Source: Bradysia coprophila (lineage: Eukaryota; Arthropoda; Insecta; Diptera; Sciaridae). Taken from it: a stretch of DNA of 64,000 nucleotides. Under the pieces are notes generated by a model. The model saw nothing but the letters and a program-made list of their open reading frames with translations. It had not been told where the DNA came from and ran no database searches. This document shows, in pieces, positions 10,901-20,584 of the stretch. The translations under genes were made by a program, and so were the position numbers. Location: the NCBI RefSeq assembly GCF_014529535.1, contig NW_023503727.1:2728001-2792000 (forward strand), given 5' to 3'. How positions within the stretch are numbered: the stretch's first letter is position 1; each line of letters opens with the position of its first letter.

Positions 10901-13900
10901 TAACGATTCTCTAAGATGCACGATTTTTCGCCTAAGCAGGTCCACTAAGAGTACACTTTGGGGGCATATCTGATACTGATGACTCAAATTCACGTGAATG
11001 TGAGTTCTTAGCGGAGAGACTGACAACACGTCAGGCTCGGATCGGGTTGACCTGCTTCAATTCAGGTTGATCCGAAGTCGAACTAAAACTTCAGGTTCGA
11101 CCCGAACTTGGCCTGAACCTGAAATTTCGGATAGCCCTAACCAGACCCGAACCTGAAATTTTCATGATAGAACAGGCTAAAGCGAAATTTGCACCAGAAA
11201 TCACAAATTTTCGCGAGAAATTTTCGGTTACCCGAATCAACCTGATCCGTCATGAGAATTTCAGGTTAAGATCAGATTCGGCTTCCGAAAATTAAAATTT
11301 TCGGCTCGGGTCCGGTTCGCGTTCGGTTCGGGTTGAACTCGAAATCCAAAATTTCTGATTCAGGTTCGGCCATGGCATTTAACGACACTTTTAGCTGTTT
11401 ACTGCTTATGACTGTAGAATGCTGCGTTAAAAGTGGGGATATTGACGTAAAGTTTAAGGTGAGTGTCACCACCACCGAAAAAATTATGAAAGAAGACAAA
11501 TGTGCAGATAATCTTCTTATGACATCGCTTCGGTTGTTTTTTTTATCTAATCTCTTATCAATATCTGCACCTAAGACCTGTATAGATATACTCGTGCGAT
11601 GTCACATAATTACGTGATTTTCTCCCCAAAAAAACCCAACACCAACGTTACTCACTTTTGTGTCAAGACTTTGAAATGCTTCCAGAATACGACCGCCAAT
11701 GCCATGAATTATAAATTCCCTGAGTGCAACTATAGTTGTGATGTCTCTCTACAAAGCAAAATTAAGCAAAAACGATTAGAAAGTCCAATGATTCAACCGT
11801 CGATTTTATCTGTTAAGAGTGATATCGCCAAATCTTCAGGTGATTGGGAAACAAGCGGTCTCCGATTTTAATGAGTGATAGCTCGTTGGATTCGTCTTTC
11901 AATTCTAGGAAACACGTGTCTTTCACTTTTTCTTTAAAAAATTTGTTTTCTGTGAAAAGCGCTCAAAAGTGAAGACATGCCAGAGGGTACCGAAAACAGT
12001 TTTTCGGCAATAACTCAAGAAAAAATTATTTTAAATGGTTGTAATGTTGTACGATTGTCGGCCTTGAAAAGACCTACAGGTAGAGTATACGCACCGCTTG
12101 GTGCTAGTTGATCCACTAGAGTTATGACTAGAAATATAGTGAATGTTCAGAGAGTCCTCCTTCTCTGCAGCTTCGATGTTCCACGGAACTGAGTATGGGG
12201 TGTTGTAGCTGGCCTCACCCACTATCGTTGCACATATAAATGAACCCAGTACTTTTGGGCTGCAAGCCTACAGAAGTCTTGAAAAAAAAGTTAGTGCCAA
12301 AATGTAGATTGTTTCCTTCTTTCTGAGGGCCCAGCTGCCAGAAGAGCATCTGGAACGGCTTGCAGCCCAAAAGTACTGGGTTCATTTATATGTGCAAAAC
12401 GATAGTGGGTGAGGCCAGCTACAACACCGCATACTCAGCTCCGTGGTACATTGAAGCTGCAGAAAAGGCGGACTCTCCGAACATTCACTATATTTTTAGT
12501 CATAACTCTCGTGGATCTACTCGCACCAAGCGGTGCGTATACTCCACCTGTAGGTCTCTTCAAGGCCGACAATTTTACAACATTACAACCATTTAAAATA
12601 ATTTTTTCTTGAGTTATTGCCGAAAAACTGTTTTCAGTACCCTCTGACATGTCTTCACTTTTGAGCGCTTTTCAAAGAAAACAATTTTTTTAAAGAAAAA
12701 GTGAAAGACACGTGTTTCCTAGAATTGAAAGACGAATCCCACGAGCTATCACTCATTAAAATCGGAGACCGCTTGTTTCCAAAGTTAAAAAAATCACCCG
12801 AAGATTTGGCGATATCACTCTTAATGCTGCAATGGCAATCGTTCGATCATGTACCACAAATAAAGTTTAGGCTTGACAATGTTTGCGATCTGATTGGAGG
12901 GATTCTTTTGAATTTCGACTGACCGAAACCGGCGCCAGTCTCAGATATTTTCGATCTTCCATATCTGGCTGATGGTAAGCGGAAAGCTGAGTTCGAGTAC
13001 TCCCGGAGTAAATATTAACTTCAAAAAATTTCTTGATAAACGGCCGAAAATATGACCTCCGGAAAATTGCTCAGAATCTATGGAACGTCGGTGAACTTTG
13101 ACGAGGGCTGTGACCTCACTAATGCAATTATTTGATTAAATTATTATTTATTGTGAATGTGGAAGACCTCAGCTTTACAGCGATACCAATATGTAGTAGT
13201 TTGTCGGAGTGGAACACACAGTTTTAATCTGTTAGGTAGTGACGTGTCAAATAATTGCATTAGTGAGGTCACAGCCCTTGTCAAAGCTCACCGAGGTTCC
13301 ATAGATTCTGAGCAATTTTCTGTTGGTCACATTTTCAACCGTTTGTCACCAAATGTTTTGAAGTTAATATTTGCTCCGGGAGTACTCGAACTCAGTTTTC
13401 CAACAAACCCATACACACCCGTGTCCTCACCACCTTACGGAAATTAAATCCGGACTACGAAACCCCATTTTTTGACTTTCGGCCGCTTACACCAGAAGAT
13501 CAAAAATATCTGAGACTGGTTTTGGAACCTAGGCCTAACTAGGCATACATAAAAGAGACCCGGAAAAAATAGCGCCGATTCCGGTCAGTCGAAATTCAAA
13601 AGAGAGACAAACTCTGCCGACGACATAATACATTGCATCACAGAAAGAATCGGTTGGATAAACCAGATATGAAGACGGAAACCTTTTTTGTGGTCGGCTC
13701 TTCGAATTGATAAAATTAGATCGAGTGATCGGTTAGAGAATGCCATACCTTATCGTCTCCATTCTTCTTCGGAACGTCCAAATCATCTGTGACTTCCTTC
13801 AGCGATGCACAAATGATATCGTAAACAGCCTGCAGCATATAGGACGTCAGCTTGGATGCCGCTGATGATGATATTGAACTAAATCGAAATGGAAATTAAT

Positions 13901-14293
13901 TTTGTTTTTAAATTGGTCGAAACTAACACCAAACGTCTTCTAAACGTAAACAAAACGAATTTATCAAAACGAAAATGAATTGTTTCAAAAGCAAATAAAG
14001 TTAATGTGGCTAACGACCTTTCGCTTATCAGTTCACTGTTCATGTTGCATCGACTTACCAATGTTTGTGTAAGTGATCATAGTTTGTGGATTCAGAAAGT
14101 TGATTGAAAGCGAACAGAAATAATTCCAGCCACTTCTCCTAAGTGAGAAAAATCACAAGGGGAAAGAAAATATTGTCTCTCAATTGCGATGAACGTTTGC
14201 CGCAGATGAAAAACAAACCTTTGACGAACTGTCTTCGACCGCATTGAATTTGGTCCAGAATTTTATTAGATCACAGCAAGTATCACCTTCCAT
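4917..14293 (-). CDS. LYST/mauve-like lysosomal trafficking regulator, N-terminal five coding exons (partial)
   Basis: Exons read right to left: 14219-14293, 14059-14138, 13749-13878, 6599-6777, 4917-6535. All have GT/AG borders, and phases 0, 2, 0, 2, 1 keep one open frame of about 694 residues. The start ATG at 14291-14293 opens MEGDTCCDLIKFW. The big fifth exon carries a Lys-rich segment (about 400-413), HHH (418-420), NICCC (457-461) and CAMC (502-505). These resemble, from memory, a Lys/His patch and ICCC..CNIC region of vertebrate LYST. LYST proteins are large BEACH/WD40 scaffolds controlling lysosome size and traffic. The BEACH end is not in the window, so the gene continues left beyond position 1. 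The final donor is GTGAGT at 4916; reading on to the TGA at 4885-4887 is probably intron. Family call moderately sure; exon chain quite sure. Confidence 0.78.
7199..9170. mobile_element. CGAGCC/CGTACGGGGC family element, copy 2, with internal tandem array
   Basis: It starts CGAGCCGTCAGAACAG and ends TTCGTACGGGGCTAAAA, with possible ATTTAA duplications at each edge. The interior from about 7430 to 8730 is a tandem array of about nine units near 145 bp. Each holds CCAAGGACCCAAAT, CAACAACATTCTATT, TTTCAAATGAAAC and TTACTCGAGTTATATGC. Alternate units differ in a short marker (GTGTAGCGGGC versus GTGGAGAGGCC), giving a dimeric higher-order pattern. A GACGGACAGACGG patch lies near 9010. No ORF of interest; non-autonomous. 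Confidence 0.75.
9480..10946. mobile_element. 1.47-kb foldback with about 350-bp inverted arms and a nested hairpin
   Basis: The ends AGTGGACCTGCTTAGGC and GCCTAAGCAGGTCCACT are perfect complements. The arms (about 9480-9835 and 10610-10946) stay closely matched throughout. A second, younger-looking inverted repeat sits inside at about 10325-10572 (GTCAAAGGCAGTCAATTTTC facing its complement), probably a nested MITE. No transposase is present, and the ORFs inside are arm translations. Confidence 0.85.
11025..11372. repeat. CCTGAACCTGAAATT-rich block, copy 2
   Basis: This has the same composition as 4396-4750: repeated CAGGTTCGACCCGAAC, CCTGAACCTGAAATT and TTCGGGT motifs on both strands around a central AAATTTTCGCGAGAAATTTT palindrome (11203-11222). 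A matching AGTTTCGCGAAAAATTT motif lies in copy 1. Non-coding. The stretch 11373-11812 that follows shows neither gene nor repeat that I can support. Confidence 0.6.
11817..12820. mobile_element. TTAA-flanked foldback, family TF, copy 1
   Basis: TTAA at 11813-11816 and 12821-12824 flanks ends GAGTGATATCGCC and GGCGATATCACTC. The two arms of about 450 bp face each other around a spacer near 12265-12350. A second copy lies at 19394-20379. TTAA duplication is the target habit of piggyBac-type elements (established knowledge); the link to that superfamily is inference because no transposase is present. Confidence 0.85.
12901..13603. mobile_element. foldback with GATTCTTTTGAATTTCG ends, two-armed copy
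   Basis: GATTCTTTTGAATTTCGACT on the left is mirrored by AGTCGAAATTCAAAAGA on the right. The inner arms also match (GACCTCACTAATGCAATTAT against ATAATTGCATTAGTGAGGTC). The left arm lacks a segment (GCCTAGTTAGGCC and surroundings) that the right arm and the copy at 21430 keep, so the left arm carries a deletion. Non-coding. Confidence 0.75.
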
Positions 14294-15039
14294 TTGTATT
14301 TTTTACCATTTTCCTCTCCTTAACTTAAAATTAACATCAAAATCGTCGCGGTTACTGGTCGTAGGACGAACAAATTTTATAAACTGAAAAAATAAAAACG
14401 AACGAGTTAAAAATGAATAATTTTTCCATGAATCGAGTGCATTTTCGTTGTGTGACTCAAGGTCAACGCAAACGGGGCCTCGTATGTAACGTTTCAGTTC
14501 TCTTTTCGTTTCAACGGTAACGCAATTGCACATTTTATTCACACAATTGTTGGTTCTATTCGCAATAATTAAAGAGACAAAAGATTCTTCTGCAAAAAGG
14601 GTAGCCATACCAAACAATATTAAAAGCACACACGCTAAACACTTATTTACGACGTTGATTGAATGCCAATTCTCTTTTCTTTCTTAAAAAAAAAAATGGT
14701 TCAACGCAGTTTAATTTCACTTTAATAAACACAATCTTACAAAACTAAAATGTAAACACAAAAGAACGATTATGATACACCACTTCAATTTTATTATCGC
14801 AAAAACTGGTTAATCCAAAATGTACAAGAAGCATAACAAACAACAGCTGTTTGAAATTTTGTTCTATCGATAAATGTGATGGTAGTAGTAGAATATCGCA
14901 ACTCATCGGTATAGACTGTTTTATGATTAGAGAGAGAGCAAGGCTGCCTTGGAGAGAGGGAAATATAATGTGGACCGTTATTTTAACTTGCCTTGGAAGA
15001 TATGTCAAAAGTTTATATGCAAATATTTAATGACATGTA
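14294..15039. other. upstream region of the LYST-like gene
   Basis: The 5' flank of the minus-strand start codon. It is AT-rich with no recognisable TATA or initiator that I would defend. An ORF at 14303-14629 on the same strand has no family resemblance and is separated from the start by stops. Small dispersed motifs (AACTTGCCTTGG near 14987, also at 17370 and 17459) show that repeats begin by about 14890. Confidence 0.4.
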
Positions 15040-15253
15040 TCTTACGACAATAGACAACGCACTGTCTAGCACCGAAGCTGACTTTGCCGTCACTCAAATA
15101 GAGGACTGAACCGATCAAAGTTGGCTATTCTTTTTCATACGATGGCTATCAAAAAATTTAAAAAAAATAGTCAACAGGTGTGTTTTCGGCCTTCTAATTG
15201 AGTGATGTCAAAGTCAGCTTCGGTGCTTGACAGTGCTTTGCAAGATACGGTAC
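15040..15253. mobile_element. short foldback MITE
   Basis: The arm with CACTGTCTAGCACCGAAGC and CTGACTTTG is mirrored by CAAAGTCAG and GCTTCGGTGCTTGACAGTG. The edges read TATCTTACGA and TTGCAAGATA. About 210 bp, no coding content. Confidence 0.7.
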
Positions 15254-15403
15254 TTTCACACGTAACCTCACTTAAGTTTCGTTAAATGTTTCGTTCATTC
15301 ATTCATTTGTATGTGATTGTTTTTAACGTGGATGGCATTACTAATCGTGGATGACATTTCAAACGGCCTTGAAGATGATCTATTGATAATTCTTCGGTAT
15401 TCG

Positions 15404-15631
15404 CAAGGCTGTATACTTTGGGGAGGTCACGCAGATACAGATACGCGGGTGACACACCACACTTGATGATAAAATGGCCGATTTCATACAAAAAATCACC
15501 TACTGTGATGATTCTCATCGCCGTGATGATGTGGTGAATTTTTTTTGTATGTAAAATCATCAGACGTGGTGTGTTCCCGCGTATCTAATAAAATGGCGGT
15601 CTGCGTGACCTCCCCATAGTTTACAGCCTTG
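15404..15631. mobile_element. hAT-type MITE, copy 1
   Basis: The terminal inverted repeats are CAAGGCTGTATACTTTGGGG and the near complement CCCCATAGTTTACAGCCTTG. They are flanked by GGTATTCG (15396-15403) and GGTATTCT (15632-15639), an 8-bp target duplication with one mismatch. Eight-base duplications are typical of hAT elements (established knowledge). It is 228 bp and non-coding. The second copy at 15874-16078 lies in the opposite orientation. Confidence 0.85.
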
Positions 15632-15639
15632 GGTATTCT

Positions 15640-15873
15640 CGCTTTGATCGTAACGGTCTATAGACAGATATGATGAGAGAAAGAAATATAATTTTCATTA
15701 GTTATTTTAGCTTGCCTTAACTATGAAAATATTCAATTAAAGAAGTATACTTACTTCAAGGCAAGTTATAATTAAGTGGTCTTTGATATTCTCGCCCTGA
15801 TCATAAAAGTTTATCAATTATAGTGTTCAAACCGTTAAATTAAACTGATCTGAGGGTCAGATGTTGAAAATTT
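15640..15873. other. spacer between the two hAT-type MITEs
   Basis: No gene. It contains a short dispersed motif family: GCTTGCCTTAAC near 15709 faces CAAGGCAAGTTAT near 15760, and TTGATCGTAACGGTCTATAG is related to sequence near 17330. Probably an older, decayed short element. Confidence 0.4.
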
Positions 15874-16078
15874 CAAGGCTGTATACTTTAAGGAGGTCAC
15901 GCACGGTAACACACCACTTCTGATGATTTTACATGTAAAAAATTTCACCACAACATCAAGACGACGAGAATCATCAGAGTTGGTGAATTTTTGTATGAAA
16001 TCGGCCATTTTATCATCAACTGTGGTGTATAACCAGCGTATCTGTATCTGCGTGACCTCCCCAAAGTATACAGCCTTG
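15874..16078. mobile_element. hAT-type MITE, copy 2
   Basis: It has the same terminal repeats as the copy at 15404. A perfect 8-bp target duplication GAAAATTT lies at 15866-15873 and 16079-16086. It is 205 bp, internally rearranged relative to copy 1, non-coding. Confidence 0.9.
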
Positions 16079-16294
16079 GAAAATTTATGAATGAATACAG
16101 TGTTTACGGAAAAGATCTCAGCTCAGTTAAATGTCAAAATGAAAGAAATGCATATTGGTTTGCTCAATAACCTCTCTAGCAAACAAACTACTTTTATTAA
16201 GGTGGTGAAAGAATCAAGTAGACTTTGGAATTGACATGTAGATTAGTTAGTCTCCGTAGTTAGTCAAAATGTAGAATAGTGTTTGTAGGGTGTT

Positions 16295-16400
16295 GAGGAA
16301 TTTCGCGCCGCGTCATTCACAATTACTCACAAAGTGACATTTTCCTTATACAAAATGTGTCATTTTGTCAATTATTGTGAATGACGCGGTGAGAAATTCC
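16295..16400. mobile_element. hairpin MITE
   Basis: AGGAATTTCGCG..GCGTCATTCACAAT is mirrored by ATTGTGAATGACGC..GAGAAATTCCT, leaving a loop of about 50 bp. Non-coding. Confidence 0.7.
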
Positions 16401-16720
16401 TAGCTGTAGAATACAAAGACATAAGGTGTGAATTTGACACAGAGAGCTTAGAGTTTGGTTGCTATAGAGAGTATTGGTTTGTTCCAAGTAACTGTAAACA
16501 TGAAAGTTGACATGATGAATACAGTCGATTTCATCCACAGAGATGAACATAACCTAAACATCAACAAATTTCTATATTTTTCGTTAACTTCGACAATTAC
16601 AAAGTTGAGGTTAAGTTGTTTTCTGTTGATAAAATTTGACATTTCCAAATGACATTGGAACAAACCTATACAAAATTTGTATTTTCAAAATTCGAACTCT
16701 AAACTCTAAAGGCCTATTTG

Positions 16721-16820
16721 CAGTCACTCCGTTTTCAAAATGACAATTACGCTATTTAACAATTGAAAGATAGAATTCAACTGTTAAATAGCGTAAACGG
16801 TGAGTAAACGGAGTGTAGTG
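16721..16820. mobile_element. hairpin MITE
   Basis: CACTCCGTTT and ACGCTATTTAACA face TGTTAAATAGCGT and AAACGGAGTG. About 100 bp, no coding content. Confidence 0.7.
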
Positions 16821-16938
16821 CGTTTCGTGCTAAAATTTCGATTTATTTTCATTTCTAAATTATTGACATTGCCCTCAAGGTCAGTAAAATATAATTGATC
16901 TTCGCTCTACATTTATCACTTTTTGATCAATTGAAACC

Positions 16939-17087
16939 AGAGAGATGCTAATATGACGACTGGGTCGTTTCGACGGATAGAGAGAATTGGGTTTTTGAGA
17001 GAGAATTCAATACATTTTCTCTCAACCAATTTTAAAATCTTTCGACATATTCCCTCTATCCGTCGAAACATATTAGCATCTCTCTAT
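16939..17087. mobile_element. hairpin MITE
   Basis: AGAGAGATGCTAATATG and TTTCGACGGATAGAG face CTCTATCCGTCGAAA and CATATTAGCATCTCTCT. About 150 bp. Non-coding. Confidence 0.75.
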
Positions 17088-17128
17088 TAAAAACACCTGG
17101 TCATACGTCAAAATGAGAGAAGTTGCAT

Positions 17129-17289
17129 ATAGTGTTCAAAGAGAATGTCAAAAAGAGTGTTCACCCATAGAGCTCAGTTAAATTAACTGGTTTTTTCCTA
17201 GTTAACTGGACTTTTCCATACAAATTTTGACGTATCACCCAACGGAACCAGTTAATTTTTCTCTCTTTTACGCTCTTTGAACACTGTAT
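17129..17289. mobile_element. imperfect hairpin element
   Basis: ATAGTGTTCAAAGAG on the left and CTCTTTGAACACTGTAT on the right are inverted; the inner CCAGTTAACT-like motifs also pair. About 160 bp. The following 17290-17880 contains only the dispersed AACTTGCCTTGG motifs and no credible gene. Confidence 0.6.
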
Positions 17290-18139
17290 AGAGGGCTCAC
17301 TCTCAATTCAGTAACAATGAAAAATCATAGACTGTTATGATCAAAGCGATCAAACCGAAGACTAGTTATTACAACTTGCCTTGGCGTATTTGTTAAATTA
17401 TTTGCTTCTCTTTCAACGTGGTACGTTAAGAGCGAGAGGACAGAAGACCAATTTATTTTAACTTGCCTTGGGGTACTTGTCAAAACATCTTCTTCTCTTT
17501 CATCATAACACACTATTGTTGAATTTTAGACAGCTGTCCCCGAGACTAGTTAAATTTATCTGGTCAGAAATCGCTCTTCACGAACACTATATTTCCCCAA
17601 CTTACCTATGGTTTACGGACCTATTTTGTTTCGTATCGCTCAGAGAAGGGTGGCAAAGGATAAAAAGTCGCCCAAAAATAGCTGGAGTTAACGTAAAGGG
17701 CGTCTTTCGGAAAGGCTCTGAAAATAGGAGTTAAAGTAAAGTGGGTCGCTGCTATCGCTGAAATTGTTACTTCTGCGGTGTCTGACACAGGGAGACTATT
17801 TTTAAGCGAAGATGTCAATTTTGTATGAAACAACAGCCCGTTAGTTTTAGATGATACAGCAGTCATGTAATATGAATTAAGTTAACATCGTTAAAGATCC
17901 TTCATGAAGTTCAGCACTTTTTTACTCGATGGAATCTAAATTCTATGTCGATTTGTTTCAAAAGTGTTTGTTGCTAAATCTAGCGATTAATTTCGGCAAA
18001 TACATAGCAGCACTGCTAGCAAAGAAAATCTCTCATTCCCGAAGACATAAACGTCAAAGTGACAAACAGATCAGGTGTTTATGTTGGATATCATCGAAGA
18101 GTGGATTTTACTCATAAAATTGTATGTTTTTGAATAAAT

Positions 18140-19089
18140 ATGGTTGTCGGGGCCTTTCCTGCTGCAAAGCTTGGTGTATTAGCATTTAAACAACTGAGTA
18201 AACCGATTGCAAATGTTATCAAAGAACGAGCGAAGAAAAGTCCCTTCTTTCGCGACTACATTGCCATGCCTCCTGCTCAATGTATAAATTCGAGTTTCGA
18301 TTTATTTTGATTGCATAATACGACTGTGCGTTCTTGTTGTTTTTAGTCTACAATTGGGTTGAAGTGAAGACAAAGATGTGGGCACTGAATCTCGGCAAGC
18401 CGACCAATGTACCACAGTTAAATGAAGCAATGGCAATCGAATTAGGTGCAAATTTACTAGGCGAAGTTATAATATTCACAATTGGAGCCGGTCTGCTGAT
18501 TTTTGAATATGTTCGGTAGATGATTTCGCTTAGCATTCCCTTAACAACAACATTATGCGTTAAATGTGCGTCTTTCAGGCAATCCAACAAAGAAGCAAAA
18601 AAGGAAGAAAGTATTTTGATGGAGAAGAAGGAACTTGTCAACACAATAAATGACTTAGCTCTGCAACTCGAACGACAGGACGCCCAGTTAAGAGAGATAA
18701 ATAGAGTGGTCGCCGAACTAGGTATGGATATTACGGCTGCACAATTGTGGGAATGGAGTGAGTCGTTCCTGAGATTTCATTTGCTCGGTTTTGCAGATTC
18801 TAGAAATTGGATACCTAAAAAGCTGAAAATCCTGCCCAGCAGAAAAGATGACAGCGATGACGAGCCACCGTTAAAACTGAATAAGTTACCAGTGCCAGCA
18901 TCACCGGAAACCGATGGCAGTAGCAAAGTGAAAAATGTTTCTGGTAATTACGATCCCCAGCGCGGATACGTGTTTCAAGCGTTGAATATGATTGAAAACG
19001 AAGTTTTTTATAGCGACCCAGTCAGTGACCGACAAAAGGGCATCATCCCGAATGCTTTAGTTTACTTAAATTATGAAATTTACGAGTGA
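18140..19089 (+). CDS. OPA3-like: OPA3-like mitochondrial membrane protein, complete
   Basis: Exons 18140-18281, 18347-18515 and 18579-19089, with introns of 65 and 63 bases and GT/AG borders, give 273 residues. The N-terminus [11 protein letters not shown], the SKPIAN segment, PPAQ followed by [10 protein letters not shown], and the [11 protein letters not shown] stretch are hallmarks of OPA3. This is a small mitochondrial protein linked in humans to optic atrophy and 3-methylglutaconic aciduria. A hydrophobic segment (about 88-102) precedes a charged coiled-coil-like region (about 106-150). The tail of roughly 110 residues after the coil is longer than the roughly 180-residue human protein. 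A possible extra intron of 39 bases (18758-18796, GTGAGT..TTTTGCAG) is in frame and stop-free; removing it gives 260 residues. The start follows the conserved family N-terminus. Confidence 0.93.
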
Positions 19090-19111
19090 GTAAAACACAA
19101 ACATTGTACAT

Positions 19112-19117
19112 AATAAA
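19112..19117 (+). terminator. poly(A) signal of the OPA3-like gene
   Basis: AATAAA lies 23 bases after the stop codon. A second AATAAA lies near 19240. Confidence 0.6.
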
Positions 19118-19211
19118 ATAGAGCCTCAGATTCCACTCCAGATTGTGTAATGTGTAAACCGCAGTGACTAACCCGCAATTTGTTTCAAACAAAACGAAAG
19201 AATTGCGAAAA

Positions 19212-19331
19212 ATGGATTGTGACAAAATCAATCGATTGTTGAATAAAAGTGGAAGAAACCGATCAATACCGACTTTAGCATTAACAACAACCGAAGTTCA
19301 GCCCATTTCTGTGAAATTTTCCTACCTCTAA
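19212..19331 (+). other. possible small coding fragment downstream of OPA3-like
   Basis: A 39-residue reading frame begins MDCDKINRLLNKSGRN and runs into the first of two 113-bp direct repeats. After the foldback, the second repeat copy continues at 20493 with an open basic stretch ending GSDLMETEHSGKSQ and a stop at about 20555-20557. The two ends read like parts of one small protein split by the insertion, but I could not find a phase-consistent splice between them. Not recognised; could be chance. Confidence 0.25.
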
Positions 19332-19393
19332 ATTTCTTGAAAATTGAAATTCGCAGAACGTTTAGAGAAAGTTCATAAATTCGAGAAGTTTAA
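19281..19393. repeat. 113-bp direct repeat, left copy
   Basis: It begins TTAACAACAACCGAAG and ends GAGAAGTTTAA, directly abutting the foldback. The right copy is 20380-20492, of equal length, with only a handful of differences by eye. Both copies start and end in TTAA. Confidence 0.85.
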
Positions 19394-20379
19394 GAGTGAT
19401 ATCGCCAAATCTTCAGGTGATCGGGAAACAAGCGGACTCCGATTTTAATGAGTGATAGCTCGTTGGATTCGTCTTTCAATTCTAGGAAACACGTGTCTTT
19501 CACTTTTTCTTAAAAAAATTTGTTTTCTGTGAAAAGCGCTCAAAAGTGAAAACATGTCAGAGGGTACCGAAAACAGTTTTTCGGCAATAACTCAAGAAAA
19601 AATTATTTTAAATTGTTGTAATGTTGTACGATTGTCGGCCTTGAAAAGACTTACAGGTAGAGTATACGCACCGCTTGGTGCTAGTTGATCCACTAGAGTT
19701 ATGACTAGAAATATAGTGAATGTTCGGAGAGTCTGCCTTCTCTGCAGCTGCGATGTACCACGGAACTGTTGTAGCTGGCCTCACCCACTATCGTTGCACA
19801 TATAAATGAACCCAGTACTTTTGGGCTGCAAACCTACAGAAGTCTTGAAAAAAAAGTTGGTGACAAAATGTAGATCCTTCTTTCTGAGGGCCCAACTGCC
19901 AGAAGAGCATCTGGAACGGCTTGCAGCCCAAAAGTACTGGGTTCATTTATATGTGCAACGATAGTGGGTGAGGCCAGCTACAACACCCCATACTCAGCTC
20001 CGTGGTACATTGAAGCTGCAGAAAAGGCGGACTCTCCGAACATTCACTATATTTCTAGTCATAACTCTAGTGGATCAACTAGCACCAAGCGGTGCGTATA
20101 CTCCACCTGTAGGTCTTTTCAAGGCCGACAATCGTACAACATTACAACAATTTAAAATAATTTTTTCTTGAGTTATTGCCGAAAAACTGTTTTCGGTACC
20201 CTCTGACATGTCTTCACTTTTGAGCGCTTTTCAAAGAAAACAATTTTTTTAAAGAAAAAGTGAAAGACACGTGTTTCCTAGAATTGAAAGACGAATCCAA
20301 CGAGCTATCACTCATTTAAATCGGAGACCGCTTGTTTCCAAAGTTAAAAAAATCACCTGAAGATTTGGCGATATCACTC
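19394..20379. mobile_element. TTAA-flanked foldback, family TF, copy 2
   Basis: The ends GAGTGATATCGCC and GGCGATATCACTC lie inside TTAA (19390-19393 and 20380-20383). The arms match those of 11817-12820 closely, including the ACACGTGTCTTTCACTTTTTC and AAAGTACTGGGTTCATTTAT segments. It is 986 bp with no transposase. A diverged single arm of the same family starts at about 20647. Confidence 0.88.
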
Positions 20380-20492
20380 TTAACAACAACCGAAACTCAG
20401 CCCATTTCTGTGAATTTTTCCTTCCTCTAAATTTCTTGAAAATTTAAATTCGCAGAACGTTTAGAGAAAGTTCATAAATTCGAGAAGTTTAA
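20380..20492. repeat. 113-bp direct repeat, right copy
   Basis: Partner of 19281-19393; see that entry. It directly follows the foldback. Confidence 0.85.
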
Positions 20493-20584
20493 ACCAAACA
20501 CCCCGAAAAAAGGATCCGACCTAATGGAAACAGAGCACAGCGGTAAATCTCAATAGTCAACGTATTTTTTCACCTTTTCCCTTT

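Larger units (their letters stand above)
6778..13748 (-). other. seven-kb third intron of the LYST-like gene, filled with elements
   Basis: This is a GTATGG...CAG intron of 6971 bases between phase-0 exons. At least five repeat blocks (7199-9170, 9480-10946, 11025-11370, 11817-12820, 12901-13603) account for about 5.5 kb. The leftover stretches 6778-7198 and 9171-9479 show no exon and no recognised repeat. By contrast the other introns of this gene inside the window are 80, 180 and 63 bases. Confidence 0.75.

Noticed and set aside
14303..14629. Upstream minus-strand ORF as an N-terminal extension of the LYST-like protein
   Set aside because: Not in frame with the start exon without a splice, and no family resemblance. 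The ATG at 14293 opens a frame that fits all downstream exons.
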